DNA from: Rhodanobacteraceae bacterium
Lineage (GTDB): Bacteria > Pseudomonadota > Gammaproteobacteria > Xanthomonadales > SZUA-5
Direction of reading: 5' to 3'
NCBI GenBank assembly: GCA_024234055.1
Contig: JACKOW010000010.1
Location: 85,612-149,611 of the forward strand
Length of the DNA stretch: 64,000 bases
Below the pieces are notes generated by a model, which made no database searches, was not told where the DNA came from, and saw nothing but the letters and a program-made list of their open reading frames with translations. The position numbers and the translations under genes were made by a program. Each line of letters opens with the position of its first letter. Position 1 is the first letter of the stretch. Below, in pieces: positions 50,842 to 59,293 of the stretch.

Positions 50842-51534
50842 ATGCGCTATCGGCTTATTACGGCTGCCCTGCTCGCCGCGCTCTCGATGCCGGCCCTGGC
50901 TCAGGATGCCGAGGAAGAATCGGGTCCGCTGGCTTTCAACGTCGGCATCGTCAGCGACTATGTGTTCCGCGGCGTTTCCCAGACCAATGAGGGTCCGGCG
51001 TTCCAGGCCGGCATGGACTACACCCATGACAGCGGCTTCCATGCCGGCGTGTGGGCCTCCAATGTGGATTTCGTGGACGGTGACGGCGCCAATGCCGAGT
51101 TCGACTTCTACCTCGGTTGGAGCGTGGACCTCAGCGACACCGTGAACTTCGATGCCACGCTGTTGCGCTACGCCTATCACGACCAGAGCGCCTACAACTA
51201 CAACGAGCTCATCCTGACCCTCGGCGTCGGTGATTACCTGAGCTTCCTGGTCGGCTATTCCAATGACGTGTTCAACTCTGGCGAGACCGGCACCTACGTG
51301 TCGGCGTCGGGCAGCTATCCGCTGCCGTGGTGGGATCTGACACTGAACGGCTCGGTCGGCCACTATGACCTGGACAAGGCGCTCGGCGATTCCTATCAGG
51401 ACTTCTCGGCAGGCTTGTCCCGCAACTTCGGTCCGATGGCGGTCGGCTTGAACTACGCCTACGCCACCAACGATATCGACTGGGGTGACAATGGCGGTTC
51501 GCGCGTGTTCCTGACGGTGGGCTGGGAGTTCTGA
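50842..51534 (+). CDS. TorF-family putative porin
   Basis: 230 residues with a signal peptide (MRYRLITAALLAALSMPALA) and an outer-membrane beta-barrel recognised by NVGIVSDYVFRGVSQTNEGP at the mature N-terminus. Alternating beta strands follow to the terminal aromatic residue (VFLTVGWEF), as in outer-membrane proteins folded by BamA. AGGAGA precedes the ATG. The family (TIGR02001/Gcw_chp-like) has no settled substrate. A strong intrinsic terminator follows. Confidence 0.88.
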   Translation: MRYRLITAALLAALSMPALAQDAEEESGPLAFNVGIVSDYVFRGVSQTNEGPAFQAGMDYTHDSGFHAGVWASNVDFVDGDGANAEFDFYLGWSVDLSDTVNFDATLLRYAYHDQSAYNYNELILTLGVGDYLSFLVGYSNDVFNSGETGTYVSASGSYPLPWWDLTLNGSVGHYDLDKALGDSYQDFSAGLSRNFGPMAVGLNYAYATNDIDWGDNGGSRVFLTVGWEF

Positions 51535-51561
51535 GCCCGGGCGCCATCTGAAGTTGACCGG

Positions 51562-51587
51562 CGGGGGCTTCGGCCCCCGTTTTTTTT
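51562..51587 (+). terminator. Intrinsic terminator after the TorF porin
   Basis: A 7-bp GC stem CGGGGGC / GCCCCCG closes a stable TTCG loop and is followed by eight T residues (51580-51587), 28 bases after the stop codon. Confidence 0.93.
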
Positions 51588-51692
51588 GCGCTCGGGTCAA
51601 TCTGGCCTGACCCTGACGGGTGCCGCCTGCGGGTCTTGATGTCCTCTGCAGACTCGAAGGGCGATACTCGGGCCATGAGCAAGGAAAGCCCG

Positions 51693-52754
51693 ATGAATGC
51701 AGAGCACCTGGTGCAACTGGCCGGCAGCGGCAAGTCCTTTCGCGTGGGAGCGGGTGACACCGTGCTGGCTGCCGCCCGCCGAGCCGGCCTGGCTTTGCCC
51801 TACAGCTGTCTTTCCGGCAGCTGTGGCAGCTGCAAGGGTCGACTGGTCAGCGGTGAAGTGACCTACCCCTACAATCCACCGAGCGCCCTCAGCGCGGCCG
51901 AGCAGGCCGATGGCCAGGTGCTGCTGTGTCAGGCCGTGGCCAGCAGCGATCTGACCATCGCCATCCGCGAGGTGGATGCCGTCGCCGGCATTCCGATCCG
52001 CCAGCTGGCGGTCAAGGTGGCGGCCAAACATCGGCTCTGCGACGACGTCATGGAACTGAAACTGCTGCCGGCCCGGCGCGAAGCCTTCAACTACTTGCCC
52101 GGTCAGTATCTGGACATCCTGCTGCCCGAGGGCAAGCGTCGGGCTTTCTCGATCGCCAATGCGCCGCATCAAGGCGACACCCTGGATCTGCACATACGGC
52201 GGGTCAGCGGCGGCGGCTTCACTCAGTTCGTGTTCGACGAGCTGCGTCTGGGGCAGGTGCTGCGCATCGAGGCGCCGCTCGGCACTTTCGTGCCGCGTGA
52301 GGGTGGCGACCGGCCGATCCTGCTGATGGCCGGCGGCACCGGATTTGCCCCGATCAAGGCCATCGTCGAACACCTGATCGAGCGCCACACCCATCGCGCG
52401 CTGCACATCTACTGGGGAGCGCGCCATGTCGAGGATCTGTACCTGGAATCGCTGTGCCGGCAGTGGCAGGACAGCCACAGCAATGTGCGCTACACGCCGG
52501 TGTTGAGCGAAGCCAGCGCGCTGGAGCGGAACCAATACCGATCCGGTCCGGTCCATGAGGCCGTACTCAAGGATTTTCCGGACCTCTCGCGTTTCGATAT
52601 CTACATGAGCGGGCCACCACCGATGATCGAGGCCGGCCGCCGCGATTTCGTCGCCGCTGGTCTGCCGGATGATCGGCTGTACTACGATTCCTTCGACTAC
52701 GCGCCAGACGTGCTGGCAGCATTGATCCGGGCCCGTTCCGCTGCCCCCGGATAA
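51693..52754 (+). CDS. 2Fe-2S ferredoxin-NAD(P)H reductase (CDP-6-deoxy-glucoseen reductase-like)
   Basis: 353 residues. The N-terminal plant-type ferredoxin domain has the cluster cysteines in YSCLSGSCGSCKGRL and LLCQA. Next come an FAD-binding barrel (YLPGQYLDILLPEGKRRAFS, then IANAP) and an NAD domain (LLMAGGTGFAPIKAIVEHLI, YMSGPPPMIEAGRRDF). The start at 51693 is chosen because AAGGAAAG lies just upstream; ATG 51675 is in frame but poorly preceded. It passes electrons from NAD(P)H to an unknown partner. Xanthomonads carry such a gene annotated as CDP-6-deoxy-delta-3,4-glucoseen reductase, but no sugar pathway genes are nearby. Confidence 0.85.
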   Translation: MNAEHLVQLAGSGKSFRVGAGDTVLAAARRAGLALPYSCLSGSCGSCKGRLVSGEVTYPYNPPSALSAAEQADGQVLLCQAVASSDLTIAIREVDAVAGIPIRQLAVKVAAKHRLCDDVMELKLLPARREAFNYLPGQYLDILLPEGKRRAFSIANAPHQGDTLDLHIRRVSGGGFTQFVFDELRLGQVLRIEAPLGTFVPREGGDRPILLMAGGTGFAPIKAIVEHLIERHTHRALHIYWGARHVEDLYLESLCRQWQDSHSNVRYTPVLSEASALERNQYRSGPVHEAVLKDFPDLSRFDIYMSGPPPMIEAGRRDFVAAGLPDDRLYYDSFDYAPDVLAALIRARSAAPG

Positions 52755-52801
52755 TTCATCCCCGGTCGCAGCGGCCCTTGCACTCACTCAGGAGTCCACT
52801 G

Positions 52802-53110
52802 ATGCGTATCCGCCTGCTGCTGTCGCTGACCGTTGCCCTGAGCCTCTACCCCTGGCCCGCGCAGGCCATGCGTTGCGGCAATCAGCTGGTGCTGCAGGGG
52901 ATGTCGCGCTACGAAGTCCGCAAGCGCTGCGGCAATCCCGACGACGAGAGCCGCTACTACCGCACCGTGTACCGACAGAACGCGATCAACGAGGCGGTGG
53001 CCATCGAGATCGAGATCGAGGAGTGGATCTACGACTTCGGATCGAACAAGTTCGCGCGCCGGCTGATCTTCGTCAACGGTCGTCTGCAGGACGAGGAACT
53101 GGTCGATTGA
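52802..53110 (+). CDS. DUF2845 exported protein
   Basis: 102 residues with a signal peptide (MRIRLLLSLTVALSLYPWPA, cleaved after AQA). The mature part begins MRCGNQLVLQGMSRYEVRKR then CGNPDDESRY, the usual DUF2845 pattern with two conserved cysteines in CGN contexts, and ends in IYDFGSNKFARRLIFVNGRL. AGGAG lies eight bases upstream. Function unknown; the fold resembles SmpA/OmlA-like small envelope proteins. Confidence 0.85.
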   Translation: MRIRLLLSLTVALSLYPWPAQAMRCGNQLVLQGMSRYEVRKRCGNPDDESRYYRTVYRQNAINEAVAIEIEIEEWIYDFGSNKFARRLIFVNGRLQDEELVD

Positions 53111-53248
53111 GCCGACGCGTGCGCTTCCTTGCGCGCTGTTCCCTGTTGGCTATCGCGGGCGCGCCCGGGGTCGAATCGACCCGAGAACGCGGCGATACTG
53201 CCAGAGTTCGAGCGGATGTACATTGCCCATTGGTCGGAGTTTGAGCCC

Positions 53249-54110
53249 ATGAACGAGCCCGTCAGCATCACCGGACTGCGCAAGGATCTGGGCGGCTTTG
53301 AAGTCGCCCGATTGCTGCCACATCGATCGCAGCGCAGCGTGGGCCCTTCGTGTTTCTCGATCACATGGGCCCGGCACAATTCGCGCCGGGGCAGGGCATC
53401 GATGTGCGCCCGCATCCGCACATCGGCCTGGCCACGGTCACCTTCCTGTTTGAAGGCGCACTGATGCATCGCGACAGCCTGGGTTCGGTGCAGGAGATCC
53501 GTCCGGGTGACGTCAACTGGATGAATGCCGGTCGCGGCATCGTCCACTCCGAGCGTTCACCCGATGAGCTGCGTGCCAGCGGTGGTCCGCTGCACGGGCT
53601 GCAGGCCTGGGTGGCACTGCCGCTGGACCACGAGGAAAGTGCGCCCGCTTTCGATCACTACCCGGCGTCCGCTCTGCCGCGGATCGAAGCCCCGGCCTGA
53701 GCTTGCAACTGATTGCCGGCGAGGCATTGGGTCGGCGCTCACCAGTACGGATCCTGAGCGAGCTGTTCTACCTGGCAGGAACCCTGGACCGCGGTGCCGA
53801 ACTGCGGCTGCCGGCGACGCCCATGCAGCAGGCCTTGTACGTGGTTCGTGGCGGCCTGCGGATGGACGGAAAGCTGATTCCTGCGGGGACGCTGCAGATT
53901 CTGCCCGAGCAGCAGGACCTGACAGTCCGGGCCGAGGAAGACACCCTGCTGGCCTGGCTGGGTGGCCCGCCGCTGACCGAAGCTCGTCGGCTGTGGTGGA
54001 ATTTTGTCTCATCCCGGCCGGAGCGCATCGAACAGGCCAAGGCCGACTGGCGCGAGCAGCGCTTTCCCCGGGTGCCCGGCGAGGATGAGTACATCCCCTT
54101 GCCGGGGTAA
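53249..54110 (+). pseudogene. Pirin-family protein, two frameshifts
   Basis: Pirins are metal-binding cupins, some with quercetinase activity. Frame one gives MNEPVSITGLRKDLGGFEVA then RLLPHRSQRSVGP. A shift near 53342 leads to FLDHMGPAQFAPGQGIDVRP then HPHIGLATVTFLFEGALMHR (metal His ligands). A shift near 53697 leads to GLSLQLIAGEALGRRSPVRI and the C-terminal cupin ending FPRVPGEDEYIPLPG. All parts are normal pirin sequence in order, giving about 287 residues after correction. The stop TAA opens a heptamer array. One-base sequence errors are the simplest explanation. Confidence 0.8.
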
Positions 54111-54360
54111 CGGGATAACGGGGCACGGGGCACGCGGCACGGGAAAAGCTATGGGCTTCGAGTTCCTGTCGGTCCAGACTTGTCTGGACGCTTCTCCAGC
54201 AGCAAGCAGAGAGCGTCCAGACAAGTCTGGACCCACAACCGCGGGCTTCTCAGATTCTTGACTCACGTGCCATGTCGGGCCAGGGAGGATGGCTGGCGGT
54301 GAGACCCTCGGACTCGCGGGCATCTCCCGTGCCCCTTTCCCCGTGCCCCCTGCCCCGTCC
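54108..54360. repeat. Composite island: GGCACGG array, GTCCAGAC palindrome, inverted array
   Basis: TAACGGG (pirin stop), ATAACGG, GGCACGG, GGCACGC, GGCACGG at 54108-54142, then GAAAAGCTATGGGC. GGTCCAGACTTGTCTGGAC at 54172 and its inverse GTCCAGACAAGTCTGGACC at 54215-54233. The reverse array CCCGTGCCCCTTTCCCCGTG, then CCCCCTGCCCCG, is at 54327-54358, a few bases from the mscS stop. Confidence 0.87.
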
Positions 54361-54365
54361 CGGCC

Positions 54366-55202
54366 CTACGCCTGTGCGGCCGTGTCCTTGACCACATGCA
54401 GCACCCGCTGCGGGAAGGGAATGTCGATGCCGGCGGCGCCGAGTTCTTCCTTGATCTGACGCAGCAAGCTGGCGCGGGTGGCCAGCAAGTCCGGAGTCGC
54501 CACCCAGGGCCGTATGGCCAGATCGACACTGCTCTCCCCGAGCTGATCGACCAGCAGCATCGGCTCGGGCTCGGCCAGCACCCGGGATTCGGCCTTGAGC
54601 ACCCGGTCGATGACGCTGAAGGCCTTGCCGATGTCGTCCTCATAGGCAATACCGATCACCAGATCAATACGGCGGGTGTCGCGCCGGGTGAAGTTGGTGA
54701 TCGGCTCGCTCGCCACGTGCGAGTTCGGCAGTACCAGCTCGCAGTTGTCCGGTGTTACCAGCACCGTATGCATCAGGCGCATGCCCTCGACCTTGCCTTT
54801 CTGACCGGCGATCTCGATGACATCACCCACCCGGAATGGCTTCAGCAGGATCAGGGTGACGCCGGCGGCCAGATTGGCCAGCGAGTCGCGCAGGGCCAGA
54901 GCGATCGCCAGACCGGCGGCACCGAGGGCCGCAAGGATCGAGGTCATCGGTACACCAAGCGAATCCAGCGCGCCGGCCAGCACCAGCACGGTGAGTACGC
55001 CCTTGAGCACACTGCTCAGGAAGTCGCGCAGCATGGGGTCGACATTCATGCGGGTCATCAGTCGCGCCAGCGCATTGGCAGCCAGGCGCACGATCCACAG
55101 TCCCAGCAGCAGAACCAGCAGGGCGGTGGTCAGGCGTAGGCTCCAGGCCGCGATCTGGCTGGCCCAGGGCAAGTTGGAGAAGACTTCGATCAAACGATCC
55201 AT
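54366..55202 (-). CDS. mscS: Small-conductance mechanosensitive channel (MscS family)
   Basis: 278 residues, the size of E. coli MscS. Three N-terminal membrane helices; TM3 is Gly/Ala-rich (ILAALGAAGLAIALALRDSL, then ANLAAGVTLILL) and lines the pore. The beta domain (PFRVGDVIEIAGQKGKVEGM) and the alpha/beta C-terminal vestibule (RRIDLVIGIAYEDDIGKAF) follow. It releases solutes on hypo-osmotic shock. Its stop is immediately downstream of the inverted heptamer arm. Confidence 0.93.
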   Translation of the reverse strand: MDRLIEVFSNLPWASQIAAWSLRLTTALLVLLLGLWIVRLAANALARLMTRMNVDPMLRDFLSSVLKGVLTVLVLAGALDSLGVPMTSILAALGAAGLAIALALRDSLANLAAGVTLILLKPFRVGDVIEIAGQKGKVEGMRLMHTVLVTPDNCELVLPNSHVASEPITNFTRRDTRRIDLVIGIAYEDDIGKAFSVIDRVLKAESRVLAEPEPMLLVDQLGESSVDLAIRPWVATPDLLATRASLLRQIKEELGAAGIDIPFPQRVLHVVKDTAAQA

Positions 55203-55313
55203 ATTCGGCTCCTGTGCAGGGAGTGGCGGGTGCTGAATTGGCGAGCGCCCAGCTCTGCGGGCGTCGCCAGGGATCCGGAGGCAGGCCGCAGCGTGGCGGC
55301 TTCCGGCCCGGAT

Positions 55314-55880
55314 TCAATTGCAGCGATGGTTGCGGATCGCCCGCAGACGTTGCCCTTCGCGCTTCAGACGTGCGGCATCGGTGCCCTTGGCCGCGGCCTC
55401 GCGGGCATCGTTGGCCGCGATCTGTTCCTGATAGTACTGGCAGCTCTCCGCACGGGTGCTGCTGGCACACTGGTCTTCGGCCCAGGCCTTGCCGGGCGGT
55501 GCCGCGGGCGCGCCAGCGACCCGTTTGGCCATGGTGTTGGAGGCATCGACGAGCATCCGCGCCGGTCGTGCATTGCCGGTGAAATAGTGGCTGCCGTCGG
55601 GACGCACACATTTGAAGGACGGTCGCGGTGCCCGCGCCGTGGGCGTCGGTCTCGGCGCGTCGGGCGTGGCCTTGGCCGGAGCGGATGCTGGCGCGCGCGC
55701 GGCTGCTGCAGTGGTCGGCGTGCGCAACACGCCAATCTGTCGGCCCGGGCAGGGATTGTCCTGATAGCTGACCACCCCACCAGCCTGGCGGCATTTGTAG
55801 ATGGTGGCTGCCGGCGCCGTTGCGGCGAGCAGCAGAGCCAGGGCAGTCAGCAAGAGGCGCAACAATGAACTCATCAGCAT
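55314..55880 (-). CDS. DUF4124-domain exported protein
   Basis: 188 residues with a signal peptide (MLMSSLLRLLLTALALLLAA, cleaved near APA). A DUF4124-like N-terminal motif follows: TIYKCRQAGGVVSYQDNPC. After a Pro/Ala-rich linker there is a second Cys-containing block (FKCVRPDGSHYFTGNARP) and a charged helix ending in RAIRNHRCN. Such proteins are common in Xanthomonadales; function unknown. The start may be the second ATG (55874). Divergent from the kinase gene. Confidence 0.8.
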   Translation of the reverse strand: MLMSSLLRLLLTALALLLAATAPAATIYKCRQAGGVVSYQDNPCPGRQIGVLRTPTTAAAARAPASAPAKATPDAPRPTPTARAPRPSFKCVRPDGSHYFTGNARPARMLVDASNTMAKRVAGAPAAPPGKAWAEDQCASSTRAESCQYYQEQIAANDAREAAAKGTDAARLKREGQRLRAIRNHRCN

Positions 55881-56009
55881 ATTGTAACGGCAGCGATATC
55901 AGATCGCGTGAAGCATCGAAGTACGGGTTCGCCCTGACCCCGTCATGGCGCCTATGCTTGGGCAATCGACACCCCGGGGTGCGTACACGCGGAACGGTTC
56001 CAGAGATCC

Positions 56010-58103
56010 ATGACCGACCAAGATTCCGATCTTCCCCGAGTGCCGGGTTATGCGGTTGAAGAGGCACTGGGCTCTGGCGGCATGGCGACCGTGTATCGGG
56101 GCCGGCAACTGGCGCTCGATCGGCCGGTCGCGATCAAGGTGCTGCGCGCGGTGGGACGCGACGCGCCTGAGCTGAACCAGCGCTTCGAACAGGAGGCACA
56201 GCTGATTGCGGCGCTGGACCATCCCAATATTGTCGCCATCTTCGAAGTCACCCGCACGGCCGACGGCAACGCCTGCTACATCATGCCGCTGCTCGCTCAC
56301 GGAGATCTGGAACGCCGCCCGCGGCCGATGCCCGAGGACGAGGTCAAGCGGATCCTGGCCGCCATCCTGAGCGCGCTCGGTCATGCCCACGCCAAGGGCG
56401 TGGTGCATCGGGACGTCAAGCCAGCCAATGTGCTGTTTGACGGTCGCGGCAATCCCTTGCTGGCCGATTTCGGTGTGGCCCTCAAGGTCAAGAGCAATCA
56501 TCGCCTGACCACCCACGGGCGCACCGTCGGCAGTTCGCTGACCATGAGCCCGGAACAGGCGCGCGGCGAAGTCGTCGACGGCCGCAGCGATCTCTACAGC
56601 GTGGGCTGCCTGGCCTACCAGTTGCTGACCGGCCATGCCCCGTTTGATGCCGACGATTTTCTGGCCGTGGCCCTCAGGCATCAGCAGGACCCGATCCCGC
56701 GGCTGCCGCCGGCGCTGGCGCATTGGCAGACCTTCTTCGATTCGGCGCTGGCCAAGCGGCCGCAGGATCGCTACGCCGATGCCGAGACCATGGCCCAGGC
56801 GCTGGCGCAATTGCGTCCGCAAGTAGCAGTCAGGCCCCGGAATCGGCGCCCGGCCCTGCCGCTGGTCTCGATCATTGCGATTCTGGTGTTGGCTGCTGCC
56901 GCAGCCGCCTGGTTCGGCACCCGCGCCGAAGCCCCAGCGACTGCGGCGGGCACGTCCCTGGCCGGCGCAGGGAGCGCGGAGGCGGCGGCGATCACCGCGG
57001 CGATCGAGCAGAGACGCTGGTTTGATGGTAGCGCCGACAGCGCCGACGCCTTGCTGGCGCCGATGTTCATGCAGGAACCGGTGGACAGCCGAGCGCTGGA
57101 TCTGCGCGACAGCCTGCTGGATCGCGCCAGTGGCGATCTGATCACCAGCGACGATGCCCAGCTGATCGACCGGCTTCCGCGCTGGGCGGCGCTGGTCAGC
57201 AACAGCCATGCCGATGCCCTGCCGCCGGTGCAGACCGTGGTGTCGGCACTGGAAGCGCGCTTCCGGCCGGCACTGGAGCGGGCGCGCACGGCGCGCGATC
57301 GGGCCGAGGCCGGCAGCCAGCTGGCGATGGCGCAGATGCTGCCAGCACCTTCGGCCGAGTTCGCCGAACTGGTGCAGCTGGTGTCGCGCTTCCCGGCCCG
57401 CGGCGAGCCTTTCCGCGATGGTGCCGGCCCCGAGCTGCTGCTGGTTCCGGCTGGGCGCCTGGCGTCTTTCGCGGGCCCGATCGCTGTGTCCCGCTTCGAG
57501 ATCACCCGCGCGGACTATCTGCGTTTTGCCGATGCCACCGGGCACAAGGCGGCGAGCTGCCGTGACGGCGGGCGCAGTCTGTCCTGGCGCGACCCCGGAT
57601 TCCCGCAGAGCGGCAACGATCCAGTGGTGTGCGTGAGTTTTGCCGACGCCCGCGCCTACGCCGCCTGGATGAGCGAGCAGGCCGGGCGGGTCTATCGGCT
57701 GCCCACGCTGCAGGAATGGCGCGAGCTGGCGGCAGTCGCGCGCGACGGCGACTGCGCCAATCTGCGCGGTGAGAACGCCACCTGCGGCGACCGCTTCCCC
57801 AACACCGCTCCCAGCGGACAATTTGCCGCCGCACCCGAATGGCCATCGGATCTCAGCGGCAATGTGCGCGAATGGACCGCGAGCTGCGAGTTCAAGGAGA
57901 TCGGCAAGGTACGGCAGGCACTGGGCAATTTCGGGCGCTTCCTGCAGGGCAAGGAACGCGATTCCAGTGGCCGCGTATGTATTGGCCGTTATGTGGCTGG
58001 CAGCGGCTGGCGCGACAGCAGCATTGAAGGCACGACCAGCAGCGAGGACGAAGACAGCGCCGCCCCGGATCGCGGCTTCCGCCTGCTGCGGGAGATTCGC
58101 TGA
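56010..58103 (+). CDS. Ser/Thr protein kinase fused to an FGE-sulfatase (SUMF1-like) domain
   Basis: 697 residues. Residues 10-270 are a PknB-type kinase: Gly loop EALGSGGMATVYRG, Lys in VAIKVLRAVG, catalytic HRDVKPANVLFD, DFGVALKVK and SPEQARG. A membrane helix lies at about 287-305 (PLVSIIAILVLAAAAAAWFG). An Ala-rich linker follows, then a C-terminal formylglycine-generating-enzyme-like domain (FEITRADYLRFADATGHKAA, VVCVSFADARAYAAWMSEQA, then YRLPTLQEWREL and DLSGNVREWTASC). The FGE-like part would be outside the membrane, so the protein may sense an envelope signal and phosphorylate cytoplasmic targets (inference). Confidence 0.9.
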   Translation: MTDQDSDLPRVPGYAVEEALGSGGMATVYRGRQLALDRPVAIKVLRAVGRDAPELNQRFEQEAQLIAALDHPNIVAIFEVTRTADGNACYIMPLLAHGDLERRPRPMPEDEVKRILAAILSALGHAHAKGVVHRDVKPANVLFDGRGNPLLADFGVALKVKSNHRLTTHGRTVGSSLTMSPEQARGEVVDGRSDLYSVGCLAYQLLTGHAPFDADDFLAVALRHQQDPIPRLPPALAHWQTFFDSALAKRPQDRYADAETMAQALAQLRPQVAVRPRNRRPALPLVSIIAILVLAAAAAAWFGTRAEAPATAAGTSLAGAGSAEAAAITAAIEQRRWFDGSADSADALLAPMFMQEPVDSRALDLRDSLLDRASGDLITSDDAQLIDRLPRWAALVSNSHADALPPVQTVVSALEARFRPALERARTARDRAEAGSQLAMAQMLPAPSAEFAELVQLVSRFPARGEPFRDGAGPELLLVPAGRLASFAGPIAVSRFEITRADYLRFADATGHKAASCRDGGRSLSWRDPGFPQSGNDPVVCVSFADARAYAAWMSEQAGRVYRLPTLQEWRELAAVARDGDCANLRGENATCGDRFPNTAPSGQFAAAPEWPSDLSGNVREWTASCEFKEIGKVRQALGNFGRFLQGKERDSSGRVCIGRYVAGSGWRDSSIEGTTSSEDEDSAAPDRGFRLLREIR

Positions 58104-58138
58104 TCGGTGCTGGTGGCTGGTATCGGTGTCGGAATGAG

Positions 58139-58277
58139 CTGTGGGAGCGGCTTCAGCCGCGACGCCTTTGCAATCGCGGCTGAAGCCGCTCCCACAGAAT
58201 GCCGCTGACAACTGGCAACCAGCAACCAGCAACCAGCAACCAGCAACCAGCAACCAGCAACCAGCAACCAGCAACCA
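58139..58277. repeat. REP pair and ACCAGCA heptamer array
   Basis: TGTGGGAGCGGCTTCAGCCG at 58140 and the inverted CGGCTGAAGCCGCTCCCACA at 58178-58197. Then about ten ACCAGCA units at 58209-58277. A degenerate left arm (GGTGCTG, GTGGCTG, GTATCGG) precedes the REP at 58106-58130. With 58278-58575 the whole 470-bp gap holds only this island and a possible 27-codon frame. Confidence 0.85.
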
Positions 58278-58411
58278 TCTTCTGCCCGGGTTCTGGCCGA
58301 TGTTGTTAAATTTTCGTCATACTGCAGTCAGCGAACTGCGATCATTCTTTGCTGTCATTGCAATAACCCGGCGCTCAGACCGGGATGCGCCCCTGCAGCA
58401 GGAGATGGAAC

Positions 58412-58495
58412 ATGCGTTGGATATTGTCACTCGGCATCACGATCTTCATGGTCGCCCTCGATCGGGCATCGACGCTGTCTGGCGTCGAAGGCTGA
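58412..58495 (+). CDS. Possible 27-residue small membrane peptide
   Basis: ATG at 58412 with AGGAG seven to eight bases upstream encodes MRWILSLGITIFMVALDRAS then TLSGVEG. The first 16 residues could span or enter the membrane. An AT-rich stretch (TTGTTAAATTTTCGTCATAC) lies about 110 bases upstream and could be a promoter. There is no other support. Confidence 0.3.
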   Translation: MRWILSLGITIFMVALDRASTLSGVEG

Positions 58496-58575
58496 TCGGG
58501 CATTTTGACCGCTCGGCCTGAACCACGGGTCAGGCCGCAGAGTGGTTCAGGATCGCAGCATCTGCGGACGCGCGG

Positions 58576-59130
58576 TCAGACCACCACGCCATCCCAGCGC
58601 GCACGCCACACGGTAGGCGTGAATTCCGGGATGGGCTTGGGTTCGAGCAACTCGGTGCCCACCTGCCAGAAGCTCTTGAACGGGCGCTTCTCGGCGGTCT
58701 TGTAGAAATGCACCAGATAGGCCCAGTCGCAGTGAAAGAAATCGGCCAGCCACTGGTCGAAATCGTGTACGCCGGCCTGATGAAACAGCGTCAGGCTGAG
58801 CTCTGCGGCCTCGCGCTCGTACTGATAGAGCTCGGCCATGCGCTCGGCCGACAGATTCGGATCGGGCTGCTGCACGCCCAGCGTGCGTCCGCGCTCTGAC
58901 AGATTCCACTGCACCGTGTGCCCGAACAGGTGCACCAGGATGAACAGGGCTTCTTCCGCGTCCAGATCATGATCGATCTGGATCTCGGCGCCATCGAGAT
59001 CGCCGGTGTAGGGATCGATGACGTCGCTGATCACCACCGGAATGCCATAACGGCGCTCGATCAGGGCCTCGACCGTATTGAACACGGCACGGCAACGGTC
59101 GTCATCGGGATAGCTCGGATCCAGGGTCAT
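58576..59130 (-). CDS. Hypothetical protein with degenerate zincin-like motif
   Basis: 184 residues, cytoplasmic. EEALFILVHLFGHTVQWNLS (about 60-79) resembles the HExxH helix of small IrrE/ImmA-like metallopeptidases, but the catalytic Glu is replaced (HLFGH). A possible third ligand lies in YQYEREAAEL (about 103-112), and DFFHCDWAYLVHFYKTAEKR is also notable. I do not know a named family. It may be a non-catalytic metal or ligand binder. Monocistronic, with no clear partner. Confidence 0.65.
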   Translation of the reverse strand: MTLDPSYPDDDRCRAVFNTVEALIERRYGIPVVISDVIDPYTGDLDGAEIQIDHDLDAEEALFILVHLFGHTVQWNLSERGRTLGVQQPDPNLSAERMAELYQYEREAAELSLTLFHQAGVHDFDQWLADFFHCDWAYLVHFYKTAEKRPFKSFWQVGTELLEPKPIPEFTPTVWRARWDGVVV

Positions 59131-59293
59131 GGGGGCATTGCCTCGCGTGGTTGGAATTCTCGTCGGCGATCGCTACCCGACGAAGCTCACGAAGATAATC
59201 ACCATCGGCGAGGGACGCAAAAGGCGCAAGGCAAAAGAGCATTTTCCAGGCTGATGGCGTCCGCAGTTATTGCGTCAAGGCGAGGCACCTGAT

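Noticed and set aside
55899..58274. 791-codon minus-strand open frame
   Set aside because: Antisense of the kinase-FGE gene; it even starts inside the ACCAGCA heptamer array.
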